14,217 nucleotides of DNA from CAZCPB01 sp044223975 (GCA_044223975.1 JBGALI010000037.1:1-14217); one strand, 5' to 3'. Shown: positions 6,921 through 13,393, counted from the stretch's first letter. Notes: generated from the sequence alone by a model not told the origin. Program-made: numbers and translations.

Positions 6921-8297
6921 ATGAACATCGAGACGCTGCCCATCGACGCGGTCAAGGAGTATGACCGCAACCCCCGCACCATCAGCGACGCCGCCATCGA
7001 CGCGGTCGCCAAGAGTATCGAGGCCTTCGGCTTCAAGATCCCGATCCTGATCGACGCCGACGGCGTGATCATCGCCGGGCACACGCGGCTCCGCGCGGCT
7101 CGGAAGCTCGGGCTCAAAGAAGTGCCGACGATCCGAGCCGACGACCTCACGCCCGACCAGGTCAAGGCGCTGCGCATCGCCGACAACAAGGTCGCGTCCC
7201 TGACCTCGTGGGACATGGAACTGCTGCCCATCGAGCTGGCGGACCTCAAGGGCGTCGACTTCGATCTCGCGCTGCTGGGCTTCAGCGCCGAGGACCTCGC
7301 GGCGATCATGGCTCCCGCCGGCAACGAGGGGCTCGTTGACCCTGACGACGTGCCCGCGCCGCCGGACGCCGCGACGACGGTCCCCGGCGACATCTGGGTG
7401 CTCGGTAACCACCGCCTGATGTGCGGCGACTCGTCCAAGCCCGAAGACCTGGATCGTCTGCTGGGCGGCCAGCCGATCCACCTCGTCAACACTGACCCGC
7501 CGTACAACGTGAAGGTCGAGCCGAGGAGTAACAACGCGATCGCGGCCGGGCTGTCGTCGTTCACGGCCACGCAGCGCAAGGACGCGAGCGCCGGCGACCA
7601 GCAGTCGGCGGACCTGCACCGCTACCCGGAGAAGTCCAAGCCGACGCACAAGAAGCTGCGGGCCAAGGACCGGCCGCTGGCCAACGACTTCGTCTCGGAC
7701 CAGGAGTTCGATCGCCTGCTCGCGGCGTGGTTCGGCAACATCGCCCGCGTGCTGATCCCCGGCGGCGGGTTCTACATCTGGGGTGGCTACGCGAACTGCG
7801 CCAACTACCCGCCGGTGCTCAAGGCGATGGAGTTGTACTTCAGCCAGGCGGTGATCTGGATCAAGGAGCACCCGGTCCTGACGCGCAAGGACTTCATGGG
7901 CAACCACGAGTGGTGCTTCTACGGCTGGAAGGAAGGCGCGGCGCACCGCTTCTTCGGTCCCAACAACGTGCCCGACACCTGGAGCATCAAGAAGGTGAAC
8001 CCGCAGAGCATGGTCCACCTGACGGAGAAGCCCGTCGAGTTGGCCCGCCGCGCCATCGAGTATTCGTCGCGGCCGGGCGAGAACGTGCTCGACCTCTTCG
8101 GCGGCAGCGGGAGCACGCTCATCGGCGCGGAGATGACGGGGCGGAGGGCGTACCTGATGGAACTCGACCCGCTGTACTGCGATGTCATCGTGCAGCGCTG
8201 GGAGAAGTTCACGGGCCGCAAGGCGGAGCGAGTTGGCGCAAACGCTGTGGCCGAAGAGAAGGCCGCGACACGCGTCGCGGCTGGGAGCAAGGCGTGA
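6921..8297 (+). CDS. ParB-like domain fused to beta-class DNA methyltransferase
   Basis: 458 residues from the ATG at 6921, with GGAG (6911-6914) in front. The frame is open further upstream, but the protein family begins at this MNIETLPIDAVKEYDRNPRT. Residues 1-130 are ParB-like: PILIDADGVIIAGHTRLRAA (41-60) and the IADNK motif (86-90). The linker to the catalytic part has DIWVLGNHRLMCGD at 157-170. The methyltransferase has TDPPY (191-195, motif IV), HLTEKPVELARRAI (366-379, motif X) and VLDLFGGSGSTL (389-400, motif I, AdoMet binding). IV before I is the beta-class order; DPPY fits N6-adenine, though N4-cytosine cannot be excluded. A large insert (about 200-260) holds the likely target-recognition part. 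No restriction enzyme is next to it, so it is an orphan, probably for host-restriction evasion or epigenetic timing. It converges on the minus-strand cassette with only 8 nt between stops. Confidence 0.92.
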   Translation: MNIETLPIDAVKEYDRNPRTISDAAIDAVAKSIEAFGFKIPILIDADGVIIAGHTRLRAARKLGLKEVPTIRADDLTPDQVKALRIADNKVASLTSWDMELLPIELADLKGVDFDLALLGFSAEDLAAIMAPAGNEGLVDPDDVPAPPDAATTVPGDIWVLGNHRLMCGDSSKPEDLDRLLGGQPIHLVNTDPPYNVKVEPRSNNAIAAGLSSFTATQRKDASAGDQQSADLHRYPEKSKPTHKKLRAKDRPLANDFVSDQEFDRLLAAWFGNIARVLIPGGGFYIWGGYANCANYPPVLKAMELYFSQAVIWIKEHPVLTRKDFMGNHEWCFYGWKEGAAHRFFGPNNVPDTWSIKKVNPQSMVHLTEKPVELARRAIEYSSRPGENVLDLFGGSGSTLIGAEMTGRRAYLMELDPLYCDVIVQRWEKFTGRKAERVGANAVAEEKAATRVAAGSKA

Positions 8298-8305
8298 TGT
8301 GTGCC

Positions 8306-8563
8306 TCACTCGTCGAGGGTCGGCAGCGGGCCGTCGGTCGCTTCATCCCACTCGAGGGCGTAGCGCTCGGCGACGTCCTCGAGGTCGTGCTCGGTCAGGT
8401 AGTCGGCGGTCTTCCGCTCCTGGCACGCGGCGACCGCCCGCGCGAGGTCGGTCCACTCCTCGATGGTGAGCATCTGGTCCTGGCGTGCGCCGAGCAGGTA
8501 GAGCGCGGCCTGCAGCACGGCTTCGAGTTGCGCTTCGTGGTTGGGGGCGGGCGTCGCGGTCAT
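8306..8563 (-). CDS. Hypothetical 85-aa acidic protein
   Basis: The last gene of the minus-strand cassette: 85 residues, ATG at 8563-8561, preceded on its own strand by GGGAGC (8571-8576). Its start lies 3 nt past the stop of the HARE-HTH gene, so it is probably translationally coupled. It looks mostly helical and acidic (LEAVLQAALYLLGARQDQML, then TIEEWTDLARAV and EHDLEDVAERYALEWDEATD). There is no signal peptide, membrane segment or recognisable motif. The intact frame, start context and normal codon-phase GC pattern support a real gene. I do not recognise a family. Confidence 0.65.
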   Translation of the reverse strand: MTATPAPNHEAQLEAVLQAALYLLGARQDQMLTIEEWTDLARAVAACQERKTADYLTEHDLEDVAERYALEWDEATDGPLPTLDE

Positions 8564-8566
8564 GGT

Positions 8567-9109
8567 TCAGGCTCCCTTCCCGGCGACGAAGACGCCGCGC
8601 TCGTGCTTCTTGAACCGTGCGGCGGTGCCCTTGGCAGCGATCTCGCGGATGATGGCGGCGTAGAGCGTGGCCTCAGGCGTCTTGCCGCCGGGCGAGCGCC
8701 ACAGGCCCTTAGCCTCCATCGCCGCGATCATCTCCTTGGCCCGCATCGGCACCTCGGATGCGGCGAGCACCTGCGCGGCAGCGTCGAGGGCGCTGAGCCG
8801 CTTGGGCTTGGCTTCCTTCGCGGGCTTCGGGGCCTTGGCCGTCTTGGGTGCCTTCTCGCTCTTGGCCTTCGTCCCCTTGGCAGCCGCATCCACGTTCGCG
8901 TTGTTGGCGACCTCTTTCTCGCTGGGGACCTCGTGGTCCTGCTTGCCGCCCGCCAACCGGCCGTTGATCTCGGCGAGCGCCGCCTTGCGGAGGCGCTCCG
9001 TGCTCGACGCGGTGGCGTCGGGCTTGCGCCTGGGCATGCGCTTGCCACCCGGGCCGACGGCTCGCTTCATCGCGGGGGTGCTGCTGGGCTTCTTCGTTTT
9101 CGTGTTCAT
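8567..9109 (-). CDS. HARE-HTH domain protein with histone-H1-like basic tail
   Basis: 180 residues; ATG at 9109-9107 with CGGAGAC just upstream (complement of 9114-9120). The N-terminal 30 residues are basic (KRMPRRKP). Residues 78-104 are a Lys/Ala/Pro-rich run (KAPKTAKAPKPAKEAKPK) like the tails of histone H1 and bacterial Hc1/Hc2-like proteins. Residues 105-176 (LSALDAAAQVLAASEVPMRA, KEMIAAMEAKGLW, TPEATLYAAIIREI, ARFKKHERGVFV) match the HARE-HTH (HB1/ASXL/RpoE) winged-helix domain, which occurs in chromatin factors, RNA polymerase delta and restriction systems. A DNA-coating or transcription-affecting nucleoid-type protein is the likely role; this is inferred from domains only. Convergent to and near the methyltransferase, which may be relevant because HARE-HTH has been proposed to read DNA modification. 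Confidence 0.8.
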   Translation of the reverse strand: MNTKTKKPSSTPAMKRAVGPGGKRMPRRKPDATASSTERLRKAALAEINGRLAGGKQDHEVPSEKEVANNANVDAAAKGTKAKSEKAPKTAKAPKPAKEAKPKRLSALDAAAQVLAASEVPMRAKEMIAAMEAKGLWRSPGGKTPEATLYAAIIREIAAKGTAARFKKHERGVFVAGKGA

Positions 9110-9136
9110 GGTCGTCTCCGAACTCGAGGTTGGATC

Positions 9137-9159
9137 CCCCGCCGCACGTCGCGGCGGGG
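9137..9159. terminator. GC-rich stem-loop between minus-strand genes
   Basis: CCCCGCCGC (9137-9145) and GCGGCGGGG (9151-9159) form a perfect 9-bp stem with a 5-nt loop in the 93-nt gap between the genes ending at 9203 and starting at 9109. No T-run follows on either strand. It may be a factor-dependent or partial terminator, or an RNA-processing or stabilising hairpin. Confidence 0.5.
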
Positions 9160-9168
9160 AAGCGTGGT

Positions 9169-9188
9169 CGTCGCGGTTCCCCGCGACG
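9169..9188. terminator. TTCC-tetraloop hairpin between minus-strand genes
   Basis: CGTCGCGG (9169-9176) and CCGCGACG (9181-9188) are exact complements with a 4-nt loop, 15 bases beyond the stop of the gene at 9203-9454. With the neighbouring stem-loop at 9137-9159 it makes a double hairpin in one short gap. There is no U-tract. Confidence 0.5.
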
Positions 9189-9202
9189 CCGCGTGCGGTT
9201 GT

Positions 9203-9454
9203 TCAGCGGCTCTGCACGATGCTGATCTGGAACTCGGAGCCGTCCTCCATCCGCAGGACCAGCCCCTTGTTGCTCGTGAGCAACTGCGCGCCGTCGAAGG
9301 TGTCGGCGTGGGCCAGGCCTTCGGCCTCGCTCACCATGTCGCGGGCGATGTCGGCCAGCGCGATGTCGTCGTCTTCGCCTTCGATCTCTTCGCGGGCGTC
9401 GAGGAGGTTCTGGATCAGGGACAGCAGCGTTGTCTGCAGGTCGGTCTCGTTCAT
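9203..9454 (-). CDS. Hypothetical 83-aa acidic protein
   Basis: 83 residues; ATG at 9454-9452 with CGGAGAC (complement of 9460-9466) at good spacing. The N-terminal 50 residues are helical and acidic (LLDAREEIEGEDDDIALADI). The C-terminal end has an alternating pattern typical of a small beta hairpin (GLVLRMEDGSEFQISIV). It resembles short uncharacterised proteins I associate with planctomycete-type phage regions, but I cannot name a family. Its leader sequence is nearly identical to that of the next gene upstream (9482-9766). Followed by two hairpins, so it may end a transcription sub-unit. Confidence 0.65.
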   Translation of the reverse strand: MNETDLQTTLLSLIQNLLDAREEIEGEDDDIALADIARDMVSEAEGLAHADTFDGAQLLTSNKGLVLRMEDGSEFQISIVQSR

Positions 9455-9481
9455 GGCGGGTCTCCGTGGTTGAGCGGGCGT

Positions 9482-9766
9482 TCAGCAGCCCGCGACGCGT
9501 TCGATCTCGTTCAGGACGTCGTGGACCATCGAGTTAGTGGCGGCCGCCTGTCCCCGGCGGTCTTGCCCGTAGACGTGCTTGGCCACCTCGGCGGCCTTCG
9601 CGTAGCGGGCCTCGCGGCTCTCATCGCGGCGGAACTCGGCGATGACCTTGTCGACGCGGCCTTGCGCGCGGCTCATACGGACCACGCTGGCGGCCGCGCC
9701 GTCGGCCGTGGCTCGCACCGTGATGTCTTCCTCGCTGCCCTCGATGACGATGTGCTTGATCTTCAT
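9482..9766 (-). CDS. Hypothetical 94-aa protein
   Basis: 94 residues; ATG at 9766-9764, with CGGAGAC upstream (complement of 9772-9778). The N-terminus is a probable beta strand pair (MKIKHIVIEGSEEDITVRAT), followed by a basic helical part (RVDKVIAEFRRDESREARYA) and a helical C-terminus ending VLNEIERVAGC. No motif, signal or membrane segment. It sits 21 nt after the gene at 9788-10057 and 27 nt before the gene at 9203-9454, so the three are probably co-transcribed. Unrecognised. Confidence 0.65.
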   Translation of the reverse strand: MKIKHIVIEGSEEDITVRATADGAAASVVRMSRAQGRVDKVIAEFRRDESREARYAKAAEVAKHVYGQDRRGQAAATNSMVHDVLNEIERVAGC

Positions 9767-9787
9767 GGCGTGTCTCCGTGGTGGCGG

Positions 9788-10057
9788 TCACTCGGCGTCG
9801 TTCAGGAAGGCCTCGACATGCTCGCGGTCCATCCCGCTCATGAACCCGACCAGGTCGATCAGGTCGCTGCGGACCTTCCCGAGGTCGCCCGTTCGGCCCC
9901 AGTTGCGCGGGTCGGCCTTGGCCGCCTCGGCGTGCTTGTCGAGTTCCATCTGCAGGACGTCCATCAGCCGGGCGATGTCGTTCCGCCGGGTGGCGTACGT
10001 CTCAGCGGCGGTCGGTTGCTGGGGGGCGGGCGTGCGGTTGTGTTTGCGGGTGGTCAT
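9788..10057 (-). CDS. Hypothetical 89-aa helical protein
   Basis: 89 residues; ATG at 10057-10055 with AGGAG (complement of 10065-10069). After a disordered Thr/Pro/Gln-rich N-terminus the protein is helical: RRNDIARLMDVLQMELDKHA, then NWGRTGDLGKVRSDLIDLVG and MDREHVEAFLND. The NWGxxGDLGxVR segment looks like a conserved signature, but I cannot tie it to a known family. It is the first gene after the terminator hairpin at 10097-10119, so it either depends on read-through or has its own promoter in the 60-nt gap; I see no obvious promoter there. Confidence 0.65.
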   Translation of the reverse strand: MTTRKHNRTPAPQQPTAAETYATRRNDIARLMDVLQMELDKHAEAAKADPRNWGRTGDLGKVRSDLIDLVGFMSGMDREHVEAFLNDAE

Positions 10058-10096
10058 CTACTTGCTCCTATGCGTTGGTGTGGTCCGTTGAACACA

Positions 10097-10119
10097 GAAG
10101 CCCGCGTTGCGCGGGCTTC
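10097..10119 (-). terminator. Hairpin terminator overlapping the stop of the 10118-10438 gene
   Basis: GAAGCCCGC (10097-10105) and GCGGGCTTC (10111-10119) form a perfect 9-bp stem with a 5-nt loop. On the minus strand the stem is followed by TGTGTTC, a weak U-rich tail. It overlaps the last bases of the stop codon of the minus-strand gene ending at 10118. The shape is that of a phage intrinsic terminator, probably leaky. Confidence 0.65.
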
Positions 10120-10438
10120 AGGTGGTCGGCAGTTCGGGGTTGCGGGGGCTGGTCGGTGCCTCCTCGCGTGCGGCCTCGCGAGCCGCGTCGCCTCGTCCTT
10201 GGCGGTATCCGGTGTGCAGGCCTTCGCGGTACCCGGCCTCGAAGGCGTGGCGGACCAGGTCGCGGATCGACCACACCGGGATCTCGTGGAAGTCGAGGCT
10301 GTCGCTCTTGCGGGTCGCGAGCGTCTCCAGCAGCAGTTCGACCTTGGCCCATTCCATCTCGGCGTCGAGGGCCTTCTGCTTGCTGATCCCGTCGAGGCTG
10401 GGCTTGGTGTTCTTTCTGGCGTTCTGCGGGGCGTTCAT
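10118..10438 (-). CDS. Hypothetical 106-aa basic helical protein
   Basis: The first gene of the minus-strand cassette. I chose the ATG at 10438-10436 because it is preceded by CGGAGAC (complement of 10446-10452), the same leader as three neighbouring genes. The frame is open for 46 more codons, up to 10576, but that part overlaps the divergent control region and is Arg/Pro/Cys-rich. The protein has a basic N-terminus (NARKNTKPSLDG), a helical middle (EMEWAKVELLLETLATRKSD), and RDLVRHAFEAGYREGLHTGY at about 64-83, with a polar tail. The EAGYREG-type pattern suggests a coiled or helical adaptor, but no family is recognised. Confidence 0.65.
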   Translation of the reverse strand: MNAPQNARKNTKPSLDGISKQKALDAEMEWAKVELLLETLATRKSDSLDFHEIPVWSIRDLVRHAFEAGYREGLHTGYRQGRGDAAREAAREEAPTSPRNPELPTT

Positions 10439-10513
10439 GTTCGTGGTCTCCGTCGCGGGTGCTTGCCCCGCGTTGTGACACATGAAGCCATGACATTCGC
10501 CACGAGGCAAGGC

Positions 10514-10528
10514 AAACCGCGGCGGTTT
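10514..10528. repeat. 15-bp operator-like palindrome
   Basis: AAACCGC (10514-10520) and GCGGTTT (10522-10528) are exact complements around a central G. In the divergent region between two oppositely oriented transcription units it is well placed to be a repressor operator acting on both, though no repressor gene is recognised nearby. Confidence 0.5.
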
Positions 10529-10537
10529 CGCCGTCAT

Positions 10538-10583
10538 TCCGCGACATGTGGGCAACTGCGTCCGCGATGTGGGCAACTGTGCG
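10538..10583. repeat. Two tandem 23-bp repeats before the terminase genes
   Basis: Two adjacent units, 10538-10560 and 10561-10583, share TCCGCG and the 13-mer ATGTGGGCAACTG (10546-10558 and 10567-10579), with a 2-nt shift between these parts. They end directly at the ribosome binding site of the small terminase-like gene. The ATGs inside the 13-mers are in frame with that gene, 21 nt apart, so an upstream start would give a repeated MWAT peptide. Operator or packaging (pac/cos-type) recognition site are the main options. Confidence 0.75.
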
Positions 10584-10596
10584 CGGGAGGCCCGCG

Positions 10597-10845
10597 ATGA
10601 CTCCCGAACACGCGCCTAGTCCCGAGCATGCACAGGGAATGTCCCGGCTCAACCCCGCCGCGCTTGGCGTCGCGGACGCCGCCCGCGTGCTCTCTCGGAT
10701 CGGGGGCAAGCCCGTCACCGAGGAGATGCTCCGCGCCGACATCGACGCGGGTGCGCCGACGAACGCGAACGGCACCATCAACCTCGTGCACTACGCCGCG
10801 TGGCTCGTGAAGGAGATGTCTGTGGGGGGTGCTGGTGGCGATTGA
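10597..10845 (+). CDS. Small helical protein, putative small terminase subunit
   Basis: 82 residues from the ATG at 10597, chosen because GGGAGG (10585-10590) precedes it; in-frame ATGs at 10546 and 10567 lie inside the tandem repeat and lack such a site. The core is LNPAALGVADAARVL, PVTEEMLRADIDAGAP and INLVHYAAWLVKE (61-73). This matches, spaced alike, residues 5-65 of the large terminase encoded next: Pro-x-x-Leu, Ala-Arg-x-Leu, Val-x-x-Glu-x-x-Leu, Ala-Gly, and Leu-x-x-Tyr-x-Ala-Trp-Leu-Val. The position directly ahead of the large terminase, with a 17-nt overlap, is where a small terminase subunit is normally found. A DNA-recognition role is therefore likely but inferred; a structural partner of the large subunit is the alternative. 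Confidence 0.7.
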   Translation: MTPEHAPSPEHAQGMSRLNPAALGVADAARVLSRIGGKPVTEEMLRADIDAGAPTNANGTINLVHYAAWLVKEMSVGGAGGD

Positions 10846-13120
10846 CCCGCGCCAACTCAGGCCCGGCGAACTCGCGCGGCTGCTCAACAGCACGCCGCTG
10901 GGCGAGGTGATCAGCGAGCGGCAGCTCCACCGGCATCGCACGCGCGCGGGGTTCCGCGTCGCGGCGGATGGCGACGCGGGCAAGGTCGATCTCTTCCGTT
11001 ACGTCGCGTGGCTGGTGACGACGCGGCACGAGGCCCTGGCCGAGGCGGCCCGCACGCCCGAGGGGCTCACGGGCTACGAGGCGATGAAGGAGCGGGCCCG
11101 GCTCCGCAACGCCATGCTCTCGCTGTCGGGCCGCGACATCGGCGACCTGCCTCCCGTCGGTGACCCCGCGCGGCGTGCCCGGGCCGCGAAGGACTTCCGG
11201 TACTTCTGCGAGACGTACTTCGGGCAGACGTTCCACCTCAGGTGGTCGGGCGACCATCTGAAGGTCATCGCCAAGATCGAGCAGGCCGTGCTCGACGGCG
11301 GGCTGTTCGCGATGGCAATGCCACGCGGCTCGGGCAAGACCAGCCTGTGCGAGGTGGCATGCCTGTGGGCGATGCTGTACGGGCACCGCGAGTTCGTGGC
11401 GCTCATCGGCTCGGACGAGGAGCACGCGGCGGGGATGCTCGAGTCGATCAAGGCGGAGTTGGAGAACAGCGAGATCCTCGGCGCGGACTTCCCGGAGGTC
11501 TGCCACCCCATCCGCTCGCTCGAAGGCATTCACCAGCGCGCCTCGGGCCAGCTCTACCAGGGCAAGCAAACACACATCGGGTGGACAGCCCGGGAGATCG
11601 TGCTGCCGACCATCCCGGGCTCGGCGGCGTCGGGCGCAATCATCCGCGTGGCGGGGATCACCGGCCGCATCCGCGGCATGAAGCACAAGCGTGTTGACGG
11701 CGTAAGCGTCCGTCCGTCGCTCGTGCTGATCGACGATCCGCAAACCGACGAGAGCGCCCGCTCGCCGTCGCAGTGCGCCAACCGCGAGCGCATCCTCGCC
11801 GGCGCGATCCTGGGCCTGGCCGGCCCGGGCCGGAAGATCGCCGGGCTCATGACGCTGACGGTGGTCCGCCCCGACGACCTTGCCGACCGCATCCTGGACC
11901 GGGACAAGCACCCGCAGTGGCAGGGCGAGCGGACGAAGATGGTGTACTCGCTCCCCACCGCAGACCGCTTGTGGGCCGAGTACGCCCGGCTGCGAGCCGA
12001 GGGACTCAAGGCCGACCGGGGTGGAGCGGAGGCAACCGCGTTCTACAAGACCCACCGCGCCGAGATGGACGCCGGCGCGGTGATCGCCTGGCCCGAGCGG
12101 TTCAACCACGACGAACTGTCCGCCGTGCAGCACGCGATGAATCTGCGGCTTCAGAACGAGGCGGCGTTCTTTGCCGAGTACCAGAACGAACCGCTCCCGG
12201 AGGTCGAAGTCGCCGACGACCTGCTGAGCGCCGACCAGATCGCCGCCAAGGTGAACGGGCACACCCGAGGGCTCGTCCCGCTCGGGTGCTCGCACCTGAC
12301 GATGTTCGTGGACGTGCAGGGCAAGGCACTGTTCTACCTCGTGGCCGCCTGGGAGGACGACTTCACGGGGCACATCATCGACTATGGCACCGAGCCGGAC
12401 CAAAAGCAGGCGTACTTCACGCTTCGGGATGTGCGCCGGACGCTCGGGGCCGCTTCGCCACGCGCTGGCGTTGAAGGCGCGATCTACGGCGGTCTGGAGC
12501 GGCTCATCGAGGCGACTGTGGCTCGCGAATGGCGGCGCGACGACGGCGCGATGGTGCGGATCGACCGGTGCTTGATCGACGCCAACTGGGGTTCGTCAAC
12601 GGACGTGGTCTATCAGTTCTGTCGCCAGAGCCCGCACGCGAGCGTGCTGACGCCCAGCCACGGCAGGTATGTCGGCGCGAGCAGCCTCCCCTTTAGTGAC
12701 TACAAGCGCAAGCGCGGCGAGCGGGTCGGGCTGAACTGGCGCGTCCCGGTGGTCACCGGCAAACGAGCCGTTCGGCACGTGCTCTTCGACACGAACTTCT
12801 GGAAGTCGTTCGTGCATGCGCGGCTGGCGGTGCCCATGGGCGACCCGGGAGGGCTGTCATTGTTCGGCCACAAGCCCGAGCACCACCGGCTTCTGGCCGA
12901 GCACCTGACCAGCGAGTACCGGGTGCGGACCGAAGGGCGTGGCCGCACGGTGGATGAATGGAAGCTCCGCGTCGAGGGGCTGGACAACCACTGGCTGGAC
13001 TGCCTGGTCGGCACCGCCGTGGCGGCGTCGATGGAGGGGGCGGTGCTCTTCGGGACGGACGCCAAGGTCGTCGCGAGGCCGCGGCTGAAGCTCTCAGCGC
13101 TGAAGGGGCGCTCGCGATGA
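10829..13120 (+). CDS. terL: Phage terminase large subunit
   Basis: 763 residues, GTG start at 10829 (GTG at 10835 also possible), overlapping the preceding gene; AAGGAG is at 10810-10815. It is the packaging motor: an ATPase translocates DNA into the prohead and a nuclease cuts concatemers. Residues 1-70 are an extra helical module (GELARLLN, VISERQLHRHRTRAGF, VDLFRYVAWLV) related to the small upstream protein. The ATPase shows Walker A AMPRGSGKTS (163-172) and Walker B SLVLIDDPQTD (297-307), with an NRE segment at 318-320. The C-terminal half carries RNase H-like nuclease acidic residues: D495 in MFVDVQGK, D584 in CLIDANWG, D724 in WLDCLVG. Larger than the usual 450-650 residues, partly through the N-terminal module. 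The nuclease pattern recalls the lambda gpA type more than T4 gp17, but I am not sure of the subgroup. Confidence 0.92.
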   Translation: MLVAIDPRQLRPGELARLLNSTPLGEVISERQLHRHRTRAGFRVAADGDAGKVDLFRYVAWLVTTRHEALAEAARTPEGLTGYEAMKERARLRNAMLSLSGRDIGDLPPVGDPARRARAAKDFRYFCETYFGQTFHLRWSGDHLKVIAKIEQAVLDGGLFAMAMPRGSGKTSLCEVACLWAMLYGHREFVALIGSDEEHAAGMLESIKAELENSEILGADFPEVCHPIRSLEGIHQRASGQLYQGKQTHIGWTAREIVLPTIPGSAASGAIIRVAGITGRIRGMKHKRVDGVSVRPSLVLIDDPQTDESARSPSQCANRERILAGAILGLAGPGRKIAGLMTLTVVRPDDLADRILDRDKHPQWQGERTKMVYSLPTADRLWAEYARLRAEGLKADRGGAEATAFYKTHRAEMDAGAVIAWPERFNHDELSAVQHAMNLRLQNEAAFFAEYQNEPLPEVEVADDLLSADQIAAKVNGHTRGLVPLGCSHLTMFVDVQGKALFYLVAAWEDDFTGHIIDYGTEPDQKQAYFTLRDVRRTLGAASPRAGVEGAIYGGLERLIEATVAREWRRDDGAMVRIDRCLIDANWGSSTDVVYQFCRQSPHASVLTPSHGRYVGASSLPFSDYKRKRGERVGLNWRVPVVTGKRAVRHVLFDTNFWKSFVHARLAVPMGDPGGLSLFGHKPEHHRLLAEHLTSEYRVRTEGRGRTVDEWKLRVEGLDNHWLDCLVGTAVAASMEGAVLFGTDAKVVARPRLKLSALKGRSR

Positions 13121-13311
13121 TGATCAGGCCATCACCCAAGCCCGGCCCCGTTCCCAGCCCGCTGCCCAAGGGGCTGGTCTGCCCGAAGTGCGGATGCCAG
13201 CACTTCGAGGTGCTCTCCACCCGCGGAGCCCCGAGCGGGGCTGTTCGGCGTCGGCGGCAATGCCGACACTGCGGGCGGCGCGTCACGACCGTCGAGCGTC
13301 CGGTCGGGTGA
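13117..13311 (+). CDS. NrdR-like zinc-ribbon protein
   Basis: 64 residues; two ATGs in a row (13117 and 13120) overlap the terminase stop, so translation is coupled. After a Pro-rich start (PSPKPGPVPSPLP) comes a four-cysteine ribbon: CPKC at 22-25 and CRHC at 49-52, with the stretch GAVRRRRQCRHCGRRVTTVE at 41-60. That is the N-terminal zinc ribbon of NrdR (pattern RRRRxCxxCxxRFTTYE), but the ATP-cone of NrdR is absent, so it is not a ribonucleotide reductase repressor. A small nucleic-acid-binding partner of the packaging machinery or a late regulator is possible. Family resemblance of the ribbon is clear; function is unknown. Confidence 0.8.
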   Translation: MMIRPSPKPGPVPSPLPKGLVCPKCGCQHFEVLSTRGAPSGAVRRRRQCRHCGRRVTTVERPVG

Positions 13312-13393
13312 TCGCACGCTACCGGTAGTCGAACTCGGCTCGCCGCCCACTTTCCGCGCGACATCCCGGCGGCTGGATCAGAGAGGTACGGGT

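Larger units (their letters stand above)
10439..10596. promoter_or_regulatory. Divergent control region between small-gene cassette and packaging operon
   Basis: 158 nt separate the start of the minus-strand cassette (10438) from the start of the packaging genes (10597), so promoters for both must lie here or nearby. I see no convincing -35/-10 pair on either strand. It holds the 15-bp palindrome AAACCGC-G-GCGGTTT (10514-10528) and a tandem 23-bp repeat (10538-10583). The packaging operon ribosome binding site GGGAGG is at 10585-10590. Confidence 0.55.

Noticed and set aside
4721..8309. Long minus-strand open frames opposite primase and methyltransferase
   Set aside because: Same shadow effect; the plus-strand genes have intact motifs across the whole stretch.
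7727..10600. A 957-codon plus-strand open frame spanning the small-gene cassette
   Set aside because: It is antisense to six genes with good starts and ribosome binding sites and partly overlaps the methyltransferase in another frame; very GC-rich DNA leaves long stop-free shadows. The translation shows no family pattern.
12466..12480. Small hairpin CGCCA/TGGCG in the terminase gene
   Set aside because: 5-bp arms within coding sequence; not distinguishable from chance.
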